A DNA stretch of 64,000 bases from Segatella buccae ATCC 33574 (GCF_000184945.1 NZ_GL586311.1:1268428-1332427), one strand, 5' to 3'. Shown: positions 1 to 9,765, counted from the stretch's first letter. A program made the numbers and translations. Notes: a model not told the origin generated them from the letters alone.

Positions 1-1340
1 CCACTTACTTCCAATTTGGTCGTTATCTGCTCATTTGCAGTTCGCAGCCCGGCGGACAACCGGCCAATCTGCAAGGTATCTGGAACGATAAACTCTTCCC
101 GGCATGGGACTCGAAATACACCACCAACATCAATCTTGAGATGAACTACTGGCCGGCGGAGCCCACCCAACTCACCGAACTCACCGAACCGCTGTTCCGA
201 CTCATCCGCGAAGTGAGCGAGACGGGGGCCAAGACGGCTCGCACGATGTATGGCAAAAGCGGTTGGGTGCTTCATCACAACACCGACATCTGGTGCGTTA
301 CGGGAGGCATAGACCATGCCCAGAGTGGCATGTGGATGACCGGTGGGGCCTGGCTCTGCCGTCATTTGTGGGAGCACTACCTCTACACGATGGACAAAGA
401 TTTCCTGCGACGCTACTATCCGGTGATGAAGGGGGCGGCGGAGTTCCTTGACCAGATGCTCATTCCGGAACCGCAGCACGGTTGGCTGGTCATCTCGCCA
501 TCGGTCTCTCCCGAAAACAGCCATCCATCCAAAGACGGGAAAGTGGCCATTTCAGCCGGAACGACGATGGATGTACAGCTCGTGAATGAGCTTTTCCGTG
601 AGGTCATGGCCGCCTCGAAGGTGCTTGGTGAGGATGCCGCTTTGGCCGCCCACTATGCCGAAAGGCTTAAACTTATGCCCCCGATGCAGGTTGGCAAGTG
701 GGGACAGTTGCAGGAATGGATGGAAGACTGGGACGATCCCAACGACACCCACCGCCATGTGAGCCATCTCTACGGGCTTTACCCCGGTTGCCAAATCACG
801 CTTTCGGGCACTCCCCGGCTCTTCGATGCCGCCCGCACATCGCTCATCCACCGCGGCGACCCGAGCACGGGTTGGTCAATGGGATGGAAGGTGTGCCTGT
901 GGGCCCGGCTGTTTGACGGCAACCATGCCTACAAACTCATTCGCAACCAATTGTCACTCACCGATGACCGCTTCGTCGCTTACGGCACCGACAAGAAGAA
1001 AGGAGGCACCTACCGCAATCTCTTTGATGCCCACCCACCGTTCCAAATCGACGGCAACTTCGGCTGCACGGCCGGCATAGCCGAGATGCTTGTGCAGAGC
1101 CATGAGGGCTATATCAACCTGCTGCCGGCCCTGCCCGACGCGTGGAAAGCCGGGGGGGAAGTGAAAGGTCTGATGGCCCGAGGAGCTTTCGAGATAGAAC
1201 ACCTTGCTTGGAAAGACGGTCGGGTGGTGCGGCTTGCCATCCGTTCCAACGCCGGAGAACCGCTGCGGGTGAAAGCCAACGGCAAGATGATGATGAGGAA
1301 GACCCACAAGGGCCAAACGCTGACGCTCATCGGAAAGTGA
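1..1340 (+). CDS. GH95 family glycosidase (alpha-L-fucosidase / alpha-L-galactosidase), C-terminal part
   Basis: The 5' end lies outside the window. The frame is open from base 3 and reads TYFQFGRYLLICSSQPG followed by LQGIWNDKL and INLEMNYWPAE, which are typical GH95 core motifs, so the first ATG at 141 is internal. Further family landmarks are HHNTDIW, a QEWMEDW segment holding the likely general acid Glu, HRHVSHLYGLYPG and IDGNFGCTAGIAEML. GH95 enzymes are inverting exo-glycosidases with an (alpha/alpha)6 barrel acting on alpha-L-fucosides or alpha-L-galactosides; the export signal would be in the missing N-terminus. It is the first visible gene of a + strand glycosidase operon, 38 bp before the next start. 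With an apiosidase and rhamnosidases beside it, the L-galactose or fucose of pectin side chains is a plausible target, but the sequence does not separate the two activities. Confidence 0.9.
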   Translation, partial: TYFQFGRYLLICSSQPGGQPANLQGIWNDKLFPAWDSKYTTNINLEMNYWPAEPTQLTELTEPLFRLIREVSETGAKTARTMYGKSGWVLHHNTDIWCVTGGIDHAQSGMWMTGGAWLCRHLWEHYLYTMDKDFLRRYYPVMKGAAEFLDQMLIPEPQHGWLVISPSVSPENSHPSKDGKVAISAGTTMDVQLVNELFREVMAASKVLGEDAALAAHYAERLKLMPPMQVGKWGQLQEWMEDWDDPNDTHRHVSHLYGLYPGCQITLSGTPRLFDAARTSLIHRGDPSTGWSMGWKVCLWARLFDGNHAYKLIRNQLSLTDDRFVAYGTDKKKGGTYRNLFDAHPPFQIDGNFGCTAGIAEMLVQSHEGYINLLPALPDAWKAGGEVKGLMARGAFEIEHLAWKDGRVVRLAIRSNAGEPLRVKANGKMMMRKTHKGQTLTLIGK

Positions 1341-1378
1341 ACCAACGCTCCAAAAACAATATCAAAGAAGACATCGCT

Positions 1379-2845
1379 ATGAAGAAAATCATTTCCATCT
1401 TCGCCCTTCTGTGCTGTTTGTCGCTCACGGCCGGCGCACAAAAGCCTTGGGACAACGGTCGGTTGCAGGTGTCTGCCAACCACCGTTATCTTCAGTTTGC
1501 CAACGGTCAGCCCTTCTTCTGGTTGGGCGACACAGGCTGGCTGTTGCCCGAACGGCTTGACCGTTCCGAAGCCCAATACTATCTACAAGCCTGCCGACGG
1601 GCCGGTTACAATGTGGTGCAGGTGCAGACGATGAACGGCGTGCCCTCTTACAACATCTACGGTCAGCCTTCACTCATAGATGGTTGGAACTTCTCAGGCA
1701 TCGACCGCAAAGGCGTTTACGGCTACTGGGATCATCTGGACTACATCGTCCGCACTGCCGAGCAGAACGGCATCTACATCGCTATGGTGCCCATTTGGGG
1801 CACACTGGTGAAGGAGGGGAAGATAGATGTGGCCGGAGCTAAGGCCTATGGTCGCTTTTTAGGCAACCGCTACAAGAACAGTCCCAACATCGTGTGGATG
1901 ATAGGCGGCGACATTCAAGGCGACATACGCCCCGAGATATGGGAAGCTCTGGCCACAGCCATCCGCTCGGCAGACGACCGCCATGTGATGACCTACCACC
2001 CCCGGGGCCGCTACACATCGGCCAAATGGTGGAGCAAAGCCTCGTGGATAGACTTCCACACCTTTCAGAGTGGCCACCGCAAGTATGGTCAGCGCATGGG
2101 CAACGCCGATTATCCCATCCCCGACAGCACCGAGGAAGACAACTGGATGTATGTAGACTCCACGTGGGCCTACCGTCCCTTGAAGCCCGTGCTCGATTCG
2201 GAACCGAGCTATGAGGACATTCCCAAAGGGCTGCACGATCCCAATGAGGCCCGTTGGCAGGCTCACGATGTGCGCCGCTATGCCTATTGGAGCGTGTTTG
2301 CCGGCAGTTGCGGCCACACCTACGGGCACAATGCCATCATGCAGATGCTCAAGCCGGGCTACGCCACGGGCTATGGCACTGACGGAGCCGAGAAATACTG
2401 GTATCAGGCACTCAACGATCCGGGCTACAACCAGATGAAGCACCTGAAGAATCTGATGCTCGCCTTGCCCTACTTTGACCGCGTGCCCGACCAAAGCGTC
2501 ATCGCCGGCAAGAACGGCACACGCTACAACCGGCTCATCGCGACCCGCGGCAACGACTATTTGCTGGTGTATAACTACAACAGCGTGCCCATGAAAGTGG
2601 ATCTGCGAAAGATTTCAGGCAACCGGAAAAACGTGTGGTGGATGGATGCCGCGACGGGCAAACTGACTTTCATCGGCGAGTTCGACTCCAAACCCACGAC
2701 CTTCAACCAACAGAATCCGTATTCCGGACAGGTTTGCGACGGTGTACTCATAGCCGTAGATGCTACCAAAAACTATATCGCCAAAGACCAAAAGGCGATT
2801 GCCGATCGCAGCATGACCGGCCGAAAGCGCGATTTTAACGAATGA
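1379..2845 (+). CDS. GH140-like apiosidase (DUF4038 family)
   Basis: The start at 1379 gives a clear signal peptide (MKKIISIFALLCCLSLTAGA) and a mature protein opening QKPWDNGRLQVSANHRYLQ; the frame is open further upstream but overlaps the GH95 gene. The product is 488 aa. The segment FFWLGDTGWLLPERL is characteristic of the DUF4038/GH140 TIM barrel. Candidate catalytic acids are Asp178 in IGGD and Glu275 in SEPSYE, which occupy the usual Asp/Glu positions of the family. A small C-terminal beta domain (putative collagen-binding-type, residues about 395-480) follows. Characterised GH140 enzymes release apiose-linked side chains from rhamnogalacturonan II, so this gene is the strongest single pointer to that substrate. 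It ends only 4 bp before the next ATG, which indicates tight translational coupling. Confidence 0.85.
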   Translation: MKKIISIFALLCCLSLTAGAQKPWDNGRLQVSANHRYLQFANGQPFFWLGDTGWLLPERLDRSEAQYYLQACRRAGYNVVQVQTMNGVPSYNIYGQPSLIDGWNFSGIDRKGVYGYWDHLDYIVRTAEQNGIYIAMVPIWGTLVKEGKIDVAGAKAYGRFLGNRYKNSPNIVWMIGGDIQGDIRPEIWEALATAIRSADDRHVMTYHPRGRYTSAKWWSKASWIDFHTFQSGHRKYGQRMGNADYPIPDSTEEDNWMYVDSTWAYRPLKPVLDSEPSYEDIPKGLHDPNEARWQAHDVRRYAYWSVFAGSCGHTYGHNAIMQMLKPGYATGYGTDGAEKYWYQALNDPGYNQMKHLKNLMLALPYFDRVPDQSVIAGKNGTRYNRLIATRGNDYLLVYNYNSVPMKVDLRKISGNRKNVWWMDAATGKLTFIGEFDSKPTTFNQQNPYSGQVCDGVLIAVDATKNYIAKDQKAIADRSMTGRKRDFNE

Positions 2846-2849
2846 CAAG

Positions 2850-5800
2850 ATGAAAAGACTACGCCTGCTGTTCATGCTCTGTGCCGCCTTGACGGGCATC
2901 GCTTCGTTTGCCGCCAACGTGGTCGTGAGTCACTTGACAACCGAGAACATGACCAACCCGCAGGGGTTGGGTACCACCGTGCCCCGCTTCTCATGGCAAC
3001 TGAGTTCGGAGAAAAGGCAGGTGGTGCAGACGGCCTACCACATCATGGTGGCCTCCACGCCCCGGTTGTTGGAACGGGGAGAAGCCGATTTGTGGAACTC
3101 GGGGGAAGTGAAAAGCGACGCCCAACTATGGATCGACTACCGCGGACGCGCCCTGCAAAGTGGCGATGAGGCCTACTGGCGGGTGCGGGTGACCACCAAC
3201 CGGGGGAAGACCGAATGGAGTGCCGTACAACGGTTTACCATCGGACTGCTCGGCGAAAACCGGTGGAGCGGTCGTTGGATAGGGCTGGAAGAACTGCAAC
3301 CGGGCGAACGAAAAGGCATGTACACCCGACTGGCTGCCCGCTATCTGCGCAAGGAATTCAAGCTGAAAGGGCGTGTGAAGCGCGCCATGGCTTACGTGGC
3401 AGGACTGGGCGTGCATGAATTCTTCGTCAACGGCATCCGCATGGGTGGCCACCATGTGCTACAGCCCGTGCCGAGCGACTATCGCAAGACTGTCTACTAC
3501 AACACCTACGACGTGACCGAACCGCTCAACGCCTCGCATACAGCCTGTTTAGCCATTATGCTGGGCAACGGTCGGCTGTTCCCCATGCGGCAGGAGAAGC
3601 CCTATAAGACACCCTTTTTCGGCTACCCGAAGTGCCGCATCAATGTGCGCATCGACTACGAAGACGGTTCGCACGCTGTTTGGGCAACCGACCCGTCGTG
3701 GAAACTGACCGTTGATGGTCCCATCCGCGCCAACAACGAATACGACGGTGAGGAATATGATGCCCGCAAGGAAATGCCCGGATGGAACCGCGTGGGCTTC
3801 GACGACAGCCGGTGGCAGGAGGCCCGGCGATGTGCCGTGCCCGATGGCACGCTGCGCCCGCAACCCACCGAGGGCATGGTAGAGACTCCCTATCCGCATC
3901 GTCCCCGCATTGTCTCCCCCCTCGGCAATCACAAAAGCACTTCATTAACACCTGCCACCCATCACCCATCACCTCTCATCCTCGACTTCGGACAGAACAT
4001 GGCCGGCTGGATAGGCCTCAAGGTGCGTGGCAACAGGGGCGACACCATACGTGTGCGCTATGCCGAAAAACTCAATGCCGACGGCACACTCTACCGCGAC
4101 AACCTGCGCAACGCGCGCTCGGAAGACATCTATGTGTGTAACGGGAAAGAGGCAGGCAGACTCTGGAAGCCCGCATTTTCCTACCACGGTTTCCGCTATG
4201 TGGAGGTGAGCGGACCGGTAACAGCCGCGCCCGACGACTTCACGGCCTTCACTGTGAGCGACGAGATGGCAACCACGGGCCACTTCGAATGCTCCGACAC
4301 CACGCTCAATGCCGTGGTGCGCAACGCATGGTGGGGCATCTACAGCAACTACAAGGGAATGCCCGTAGACTGTCCGCAGCGCAACGAGCGGCAGCCGTGG
4401 CTGGGCGACCGCACCGTGGGTTGCCTCGGCGAGAGTTTCCTCTTCAACAACGAGCGACTCTACAGCAAGTGGATGGGCGATCTGGCAGAGGGTGTGCGCT
4501 CCGATGGAGCACTGTCCAACGTCACACCGGCCTTCTGGAACTACTACGAAGACAACGTGACATGGCCGGCTGTATTCCCCTTTGCCTGCGATATGCTCTA
4601 CCAACAATACGGCAACATCCGCCCCATCACGGAATGTTACCCTTACATCAAGAAGTGGTTCACTCATATACTTGACGAATACCGGCACGAAGACATCATC
4701 ACCAAAGACAAGTATGGCGACTGGTGTGTGCCGCCCGAGAAGCCGGAACTCATCCACAGCCAAGACCCCGCACGCAAGACCGACGGTGCACTTATCTCCA
4801 CAGCCTACGGCATCAGAGTGTTCCAACTGCTGGAGAAGTTTGCCCGGCTGCAGGGCATGGAGTGCGAGGCAGACTGTTGGAAAGAGCAACGCAGCCGCAT
4901 GACGGCGGCCTTCAACCGCAAATTTCTCACGCTCAAGCGCGGCACTTCGCCCCGCCCCGGCCACGTGCTATACCCCGACAGCGTATTCTACGGCAACAAC
5001 ACGGCCACGGCCAACCTCCTGCCACTGGCTTTCGGCATTGTGCCCGACAGCCTCAAAGATGAAGTGGTGAAGAACGTGGTGACCAACATCATCACCACGG
5101 GCGACGGACACGTGACCTGCGGTGTCATCGGCATCAGTTGGTTGCTGCGTGGACTGTCCGACAACGGCTTTGCCGATGTGGCCTATCTGCTGGCCACCAA
5201 CAACACCTATCCGTCGTGGGGATACATGGCCAAGAACGGAGCCACCACCATCTGGGAGCTCTGGAACGGCGACAAGGCCGACCCGGCGATGAATTCGGGC
5301 AACCACGTGATGCTCCTCGGCGACCTGCTCACGTGGTGCTACCAATACTTGGCGGGCATTCGTCAGGCCCCAGGGAGCACGGCCTACAAGCACATCGTCT
5401 TGCAGCCCTCATTCGGCATAGAAGACTGTTTCCATGTAGATGCAAGCTACATGACACCCTACGGTCGGGTGGTCAGCAAGTGGAAGAAGACTCTTGAACG
5501 CGTGGAATGGCAGGTGGAGGTACCCGTCAACACCACGGCCACGGTGTACCTGCCCAACGGAAAGACCGAAGATATAGGGTCCGGGAGCTACACGTTCGAG
5601 AGCGACATCACGCCAAAGAATCCTGCTATCGTGGAAGACGAATTCCTTTACGAGTCGGCCGGCTTCCCGCAGGCCCACGCTTCCACCATCACGCAACTGA
5701 AAAACGGCGACCTCGTGGCCGCTTATTTCGGCGGCACTTGGGAGCGCAATCCGAATGTCTGCATCTGGGTGAGCCGCAAACCCAAAGGTTCCGACCGTTG

Positions 5801-6866
5801 GGAGGCTCCCGTGCTGGCAGGCGACGGGGTCTACGAGTTGGGCACTCCAGATGCTGCACTGGCCGGCATCGACGAGAAAACCACTCCGGCCTCAGCCGGC
5901 CCTATCAAGCAGCGGAGGGGCGAACAGCTGAAAGACTACCGACAGCAGATAGCCCATTGGCATTACACCTACCCCAAAACCAAGGAGGAGGCTGCCGCCA
6001 CCAAGCCCAAGAACATGCCCTTCAACGCCCGTCTGAAGCGCAAAGCCTGTTGGAATCCGGTGCTGTTTACCATGCCCGACGGCGAACTATGGCTTTTCTA
6101 CAAAGTGGGAGCGATTGTGGCCGACTGGACGGGATGGCTCGTGAAATCAAGAGACGGCGGGCGGACATGGAGCGACCGGGAACCTCTACCCAAGGGATTT
6201 ATAGGTCCGGTGAAGAACAAGCCCGAACTTGTCGACGGACGGCTCGTATGCGGGTCGAGTACGGAGAACGACGGCTGGCGCTTCCATGTGGAAATACTCG
6301 ACCTGAAAACCGGCCGTTGGAAATATGTGGGACCGGTGGAGGCGGAGGGTAGGGCACGCACCGACGATGTGGAACCGGGTTGCGATATGGTTGCCCCTGT
6401 CTACAAGCAAGGAGAAGGCCCGCGCCCCATCTACAGCATACAACCTTCCATCCTGCGGCTGAAAGACGGTCGGCTGCAAGTGCTCATGCGCACCCACAAT
6501 GCCAAGTTGGCCACCTCCTTCAGTGCCGACGGCGGCGACACGTGGAGCCCGGTGACCCTCACCGAGGTGCCCAACAACCAGAGCGGCACCGATGCCGTGA
6601 CGCTAAGGGATGGTCGGCACGTGCTCATCTACAACGACTTCGAGACGCTCCCCGGCACCAAGAAAGGCCCGCGCACGCCCATCAGCATAGCCCTCTCCGA
6701 TGACGGCACGCACTGGCATCATGCCCTCACGCTTGAAGACAGCCCCATCAATCAGTATTCCTATCCCGCCATCATTGAGGGGCGCGACGGTAAACTGCAC
6801 TGCGTCTACACCTGGCGGCGCCAACGCATAGCCTACAAGAAGATAGACTTGAACAAGCTGAAATAG
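2850..6866 (+). CDS. GH78 alpha-L-rhamnosidase fused to a C-terminal sialidase-fold (BNR) domain
   Basis: This 1338-aa protein has a signal peptide. Residues about 25-920 are a complete GH78 rhamnosidase: N-terminal beta domains, an ILDFGQNMAGW motif, the (alpha/alpha)6 barrel with CPQRNERQPWLGD (Glu513, likely general acid) and TTIWELWNG (Glu803, likely base), and a C-terminal beta domain. Residues about 930-1338 are a BNR_2-type propeller with two clear Asp boxes (SRDGGRTWS, SADGGDTWS). The FRIP arginine motif of true sialidases is absent; FPQAHASTI stands at the corresponding place. A low-complexity stretch at residues about 359-377 (GNHKSTSLTPATHHPSP) coincides with a DNA repeat also found in the GH106-like gene at 43502. 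Rhamnosidase activity is probable. The propeller's substrate is unknown; a keto-acid sugar such as Kdo is inference. Confidence 0.88.
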   Translation: MKRLRLLFMLCAALTGIASFAANVVVSHLTTENMTNPQGLGTTVPRFSWQLSSEKRQVVQTAYHIMVASTPRLLERGEADLWNSGEVKSDAQLWIDYRGRALQSGDEAYWRVRVTTNRGKTEWSAVQRFTIGLLGENRWSGRWIGLEELQPGERKGMYTRLAARYLRKEFKLKGRVKRAMAYVAGLGVHEFFVNGIRMGGHHVLQPVPSDYRKTVYYNTYDVTEPLNASHTACLAIMLGNGRLFPMRQEKPYKTPFFGYPKCRINVRIDYEDGSHAVWATDPSWKLTVDGPIRANNEYDGEEYDARKEMPGWNRVGFDDSRWQEARRCAVPDGTLRPQPTEGMVETPYPHRPRIVSPLGNHKSTSLTPATHHPSPLILDFGQNMAGWIGLKVRGNRGDTIRVRYAEKLNADGTLYRDNLRNARSEDIYVCNGKEAGRLWKPAFSYHGFRYVEVSGPVTAAPDDFTAFTVSDEMATTGHFECSDTTLNAVVRNAWWGIYSNYKGMPVDCPQRNERQPWLGDRTVGCLGESFLFNNERLYSKWMGDLAEGVRSDGALSNVTPAFWNYYEDNVTWPAVFPFACDMLYQQYGNIRPITECYPYIKKWFTHILDEYRHEDIITKDKYGDWCVPPEKPELIHSQDPARKTDGALISTAYGIRVFQLLEKFARLQGMECEADCWKEQRSRMTAAFNRKFLTLKRGTSPRPGHVLYPDSVFYGNNTATANLLPLAFGIVPDSLKDEVVKNVVTNIITTGDGHVTCGVIGISWLLRGLSDNGFADVAYLLATNNTYPSWGYMAKNGATTIWELWNGDKADPAMNSGNHVMLLGDLLTWCYQYLAGIRQAPGSTAYKHIVLQPSFGIEDCFHVDASYMTPYGRVVSKWKKTLERVEWQVEVPVNTTATVYLPNGKTEDIGSGSYTFESDITPKNPAIVEDEFLYESAGFPQAHASTITQLKNGDLVAAYFGGTWERNPNVCIWVSRKPKGSDRWEAPVLAGDGVYELGTPDAALAGIDEKTTPASAGPIKQRRGEQLKDYRQQIAHWHYTYPKTKEEAAATKPKNMPFNARLKRKACWNPVLFTMPDGELWLFYKVGAIVADWTGWLVKSRDGGRTWSDREPLPKGFIGPVKNKPELVDGRLVCGSSTENDGWRFHVEILDLKTGRWKYVGPVEAEGRARTDDVEPGCDMVAPVYKQGEGPRPIYSIQPSILRLKDGRLQVLMRTHNAKLATSFSADGGDTWSPVTLTEVPNNQSGTDAVTLRDGRHVLIYNDFETLPGTKKGPRTPISIALSDDGTHWHHALTLEDSPINQYSYPAIIEGRDGKLHCVYTWRRQRIAYKKIDLNKLK
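3924..3980 (+). repeat. in-frame repeat inside the GH78 gene
   Basis: This segment of about 57 bp aligns with 44660-44725. Both contain ttaacacct, one variable base, then ccacccatcacc, both start at a ggc aat codon pair, and both are read in the same frame. Here it encodes a Thr/Pro/His-rich linker just before the ILDFGQN motif of GH78. It looks like a small mobile or slippage-derived repeat tolerated as a loop. Confidence 0.7.
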
Positions 6867-7092
6867 TCCGTCGCAGCCCCAAAGCAGCCGGGGCGGTTCG
6901 TCGGAGCAATCGGATTGATTTGCCGAAGGGCCGTCGGGGGAATGGTGCAAAGCCGTTGCACGCCCCGTGCATGGCTGTTGCACGCCTTGTGCAAGGCCTC
7001 TGCACGGATGGTGCAAGAGCCACGCACCAAACTGTCGGCAGCCCGACGGGGAAACCATTCGGTTGCATTCATCAACAAACAGACCTCACAAC
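6867..7092. repeat. intergenic spacer with 22-bp tandem repeats
   Basis: Three consecutive 22-bp units occupy 6955-6976, 6977-6998 and 6999-7020. Each has the palindromic form gttgcac...gtgcaaggc, and a partial unit lies upstream at about 6943-6954. A related array in the opposite orientation lies at about 17406-17475. The spacer carries a GC hairpin (gcccc/ggggc) at about 6875 without a T run, so I see no clear terminator. I found no convincing promoter for the next gene. Confidence 0.6.
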
Positions 7093-9765
7093 ATGAAAAG
7101 AATATACGCCATCTTCATCGCCTTGGCAGTCTGTACGGCTGCCTTGCAGGCACAAACCGTCAGCATCATCACTTCCGGAAAGCCGAACAATAGGGTGGCC
7201 TACGCCGCCGAGCATTTGGAGAAAAAGCTGACGGCCATCGGTTATACAGTCTCATCCCGGCGGGCCGACTACCGCATCAGGCTCTCCGTCACAGGCGAAA
7301 AGCCAGGAATGAAGAAAGAGGGCTTCCACATCAGCCGCAAGAAAGGTGACATCGTCGTGGAAGGCTACGATGGGGCGGGGGTGATCTATGGTTGCAGCGA
7401 ACTGGCCGACTATGCCCGCCACCATGGCAATCTCGACATCGGAGACAGCCGGCAAAATCCGGAGATGGTGCTGCGTGGGGCCTGCATCGGTTTGCAGAAG
7501 ACGGTCTACCTGCCCGGCCATCAGGTGTATGAATATCCCTACACGCCCGAAAACTTCCCTTGGTTTTACGATAAGCGGCAGTGGCTCGACTATCTCGACA
7601 TGCTGGTAGACAACAAGATGAACTCCCTCTACCTGTGGAACGGGCATCCCTTCGCCTCGCTCGTGAGGCTGAAAGACTATCCCTTCGCCCTTGAGGTGGA
7701 CGAGGAGACATTCCGGAAAAACGAGGAGATGTTCTCCTTCCTCACCCACGAGGCCGACAGGCGCGGCATCTTCGTTATCCAGATGTTCTACAATATCATC
7801 CTCTCCAAACCCTTTGCCGACCACTACGGGCTGAAGACGCAAGACCGCCACCGCCCCATCACGCCGCTCATCAGCGATTACACCCGCAAGAGCATTGCCG
7901 CCTTTATCGAGAAATATCCCAACGTGGGCCTGCTTGTGTGCCTGGGAGAGGCGATGGACACCTACGAAGACGATGTGGAATGGATGACCCGCACGGTGAT
8001 ACCCGGGGTGAAAGACGGTCTGAAGGCACTCGGGCGCACCGACGAACCGCCCGTGCTGCTGCGCGCCCACGACACCGACTGCAAGGCGGTGATGGAGGCT
8101 TCGCTCCCGCTCTACAAGAATCTCTACACCATGCACAAGTACAATGGCGAGTCGCTGACCACCTACCAGCCACGCGGCCCGTGGACAAAGATGCACACCG
8201 ACTTGGCCGCTCTGGGCAGCACGCACATCAGCAACGTGCATATCCTCGCCAATCTGGAGCCTTGGCGCTGGGCCTCGCCCGCCTTCGTGCAGCGTGCCGT
8301 GACGGCCATGCACGACATCCACCACGCCAATGCGTTGCATCTCTATCCGCAATCGGCCTACTGGGACTGGCCCTACACGGCCGACAAACTGCCCGGCGGA
8401 GCCCGGGAGAGGCAGTTGGACCGCGACCGGCTGTGGTACAAGACATGGGGCCGCTATGCTTGGAACTGCCGGCGCGACCGGCAGGAGGAGAGGGGCTATT
8501 GGGACGAGGAACTGGCCTGCTGTTACTGTCCGGGCAACACGCAGGCGGCCGACAGCATACGCAAGGCCTACGACGAGAGCGGCGAGATAGCCCCGAAGCT
8601 CTTACGCCGTTTTGGCATCACCGAGGGCAACCGCCAGACGCTCCTGCTGGGCATGAGGATGGGCCAACTGGTGAACCCCTACAAATACACCATCTATCCC
8701 GGTTTCTACGAGAGTTGCGGGCCGGAGGGCGAAAAACTTATCGAGTTTGTGGAGCGGGAGTGGCGGCACGAGCCCCACACAGGGGAGCTGCCGCTCGACA
8801 TCGTGGCACAAGTGGAGGCACACGGCGACCGGGCCGTGGCCGCCATTGATGCCGTAGCCGCACAAGTGACCGCCAACCGGGAGGAGTTTGGTCGGCTGCG
8901 CAACGACATGCACTGCTACCGGGAGTTTGCTTACAGCTTCGGCGAAAAGGTGAGGGCCGCCCGGCATGTACTCAACTACAAGTGGGGAAAGGACATCGGA
9001 GAACTGGACAAGGCTGTCCCGCTCCTCGAAAAGAGTCTGGAGCACTATCGCCGGTTGGTGGCTCTGACAAAAGACACCTACCTCTATGCCAACTCCATGC
9101 AGACGGCCCAGCGGCGCATCCCCGTGGGCGGAGACGACGGCAAGATGAAGCACTGGCAGGAACTGCTGCCGCTCTACGAGCAGGAGTTGGCCAATCTGAA
9201 GAAGAACATCGCCCGGTTGAGGGCGCAGGCCGCCGGCACTTATCGTGAGGTGGAAGAGACTGTCAGGCCCTTGAAGGCTGCCGGCGTGCAGTTGGTCGGC
9301 GAGGCGGAGACCGTGACGCTGACCAAGGGCGCACGGCTGTTCAGCGACATGGACAGCGTGGTGACCGACTTGGCCCCCGAGTTGCAGGGCCTGAAGGCAT
9401 ACCGCTTCAGCAGTGACCAACAGCGCAAGCAGGGCACCAAGATAGCGTTTGTCTGCAAGAAGCCCGTCAGTTTGTTGGTGGGCTACTTCCGCGACGACCA
9501 GATGAAATATGCCAAGGCACCCAAGCTGGAGACCGATGCTACAGCCAACGACTACGGACAAGCCGAGCCACAGCTCACTTCCGCCATCCGCATAGACGGT
9601 ATGCCGCAAGTAAACGTACACAAATACGACTTCCCCGCAGGCAGTCACACGTTGCTTTTGCCCAAAGGCATCTTACTGGTAACGGGCTTCACAGGCGACA
9701 AAGTGACGCCCCGAGATGCCGGTCTGTCGGGCGCGGACAAGGCTATCGACTGGCTGTTTTATTAG
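7093..9765 (+). CDS. large glycoside hydrolase with GH67-type N-terminal domain (alpha-glucuronidase / alpha-galacturonidase-like)
   Basis: I chose the ATG at 7093 because it starts a signal peptide (MKRIYAIFIALAVCTAALQA); the open frame upstream runs through the 22-bp repeats. The 890-aa protein has an N-terminal alpha/beta domain of the type seen before family 67 and 84 barrels (residues about 25-135: SIITSGKPNNRVAYAAEHLEK, then GVIYGCSELADYAR). A TIM-barrel-like region follows (residues about 140-480, with NKMNSLYLWNGHPF and LLVCLGEAMDTYEDD). The rest is a long helical region and a C-terminal beta domain. Proteins of this architecture in Bacteroidota are often named alpha-galacturonidase; I cannot confirm the sugar. 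Gly-Glu in LVCLGEAMD and the acidic pair after it are candidate catalytic residues. It is the fourth gene of the operon. Confidence 0.65.
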   Translation: MKRIYAIFIALAVCTAALQAQTVSIITSGKPNNRVAYAAEHLEKKLTAIGYTVSSRRADYRIRLSVTGEKPGMKKEGFHISRKKGDIVVEGYDGAGVIYGCSELADYARHHGNLDIGDSRQNPEMVLRGACIGLQKTVYLPGHQVYEYPYTPENFPWFYDKRQWLDYLDMLVDNKMNSLYLWNGHPFASLVRLKDYPFALEVDEETFRKNEEMFSFLTHEADRRGIFVIQMFYNIILSKPFADHYGLKTQDRHRPITPLISDYTRKSIAAFIEKYPNVGLLVCLGEAMDTYEDDVEWMTRTVIPGVKDGLKALGRTDEPPVLLRAHDTDCKAVMEASLPLYKNLYTMHKYNGESLTTYQPRGPWTKMHTDLAALGSTHISNVHILANLEPWRWASPAFVQRAVTAMHDIHHANALHLYPQSAYWDWPYTADKLPGGARERQLDRDRLWYKTWGRYAWNCRRDRQEERGYWDEELACCYCPGNTQAADSIRKAYDESGEIAPKLLRRFGITEGNRQTLLLGMRMGQLVNPYKYTIYPGFYESCGPEGEKLIEFVEREWRHEPHTGELPLDIVAQVEAHGDRAVAAIDAVAAQVTANREEFGRLRNDMHCYREFAYSFGEKVRAARHVLNYKWGKDIGELDKAVPLLEKSLEHYRRLVALTKDTYLYANSMQTAQRRIPVGGDDGKMKHWQELLPLYEQELANLKKNIARLRAQAAGTYREVEETVRPLKAAGVQLVGEAETVTLTKGARLFSDMDSVVTDLAPELQGLKAYRFSSDQQRKQGTKIAFVCKKPVSLLVGYFRDDQMKYAKAPKLETDATANDYGQAEPQLTSAIRIDGMPQVNVHKYDFPAGSHTLLLPKGILLVTGFTGDKVTPRDAGLSGADKAIDWLFY

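Noticed and set aside
5638..6866. True exo-sialidase (GH33) call for the GH78 C-terminal domain
   Set aside because: Asp boxes are present but the FRIP arginine motif is not, so only a sialidase-fold call is supported.
6955..7020. CRISPR array
   Set aside because: Units are directly adjacent with no spacers, and no cas genes are present; the same holds for the 8-bp arrays.
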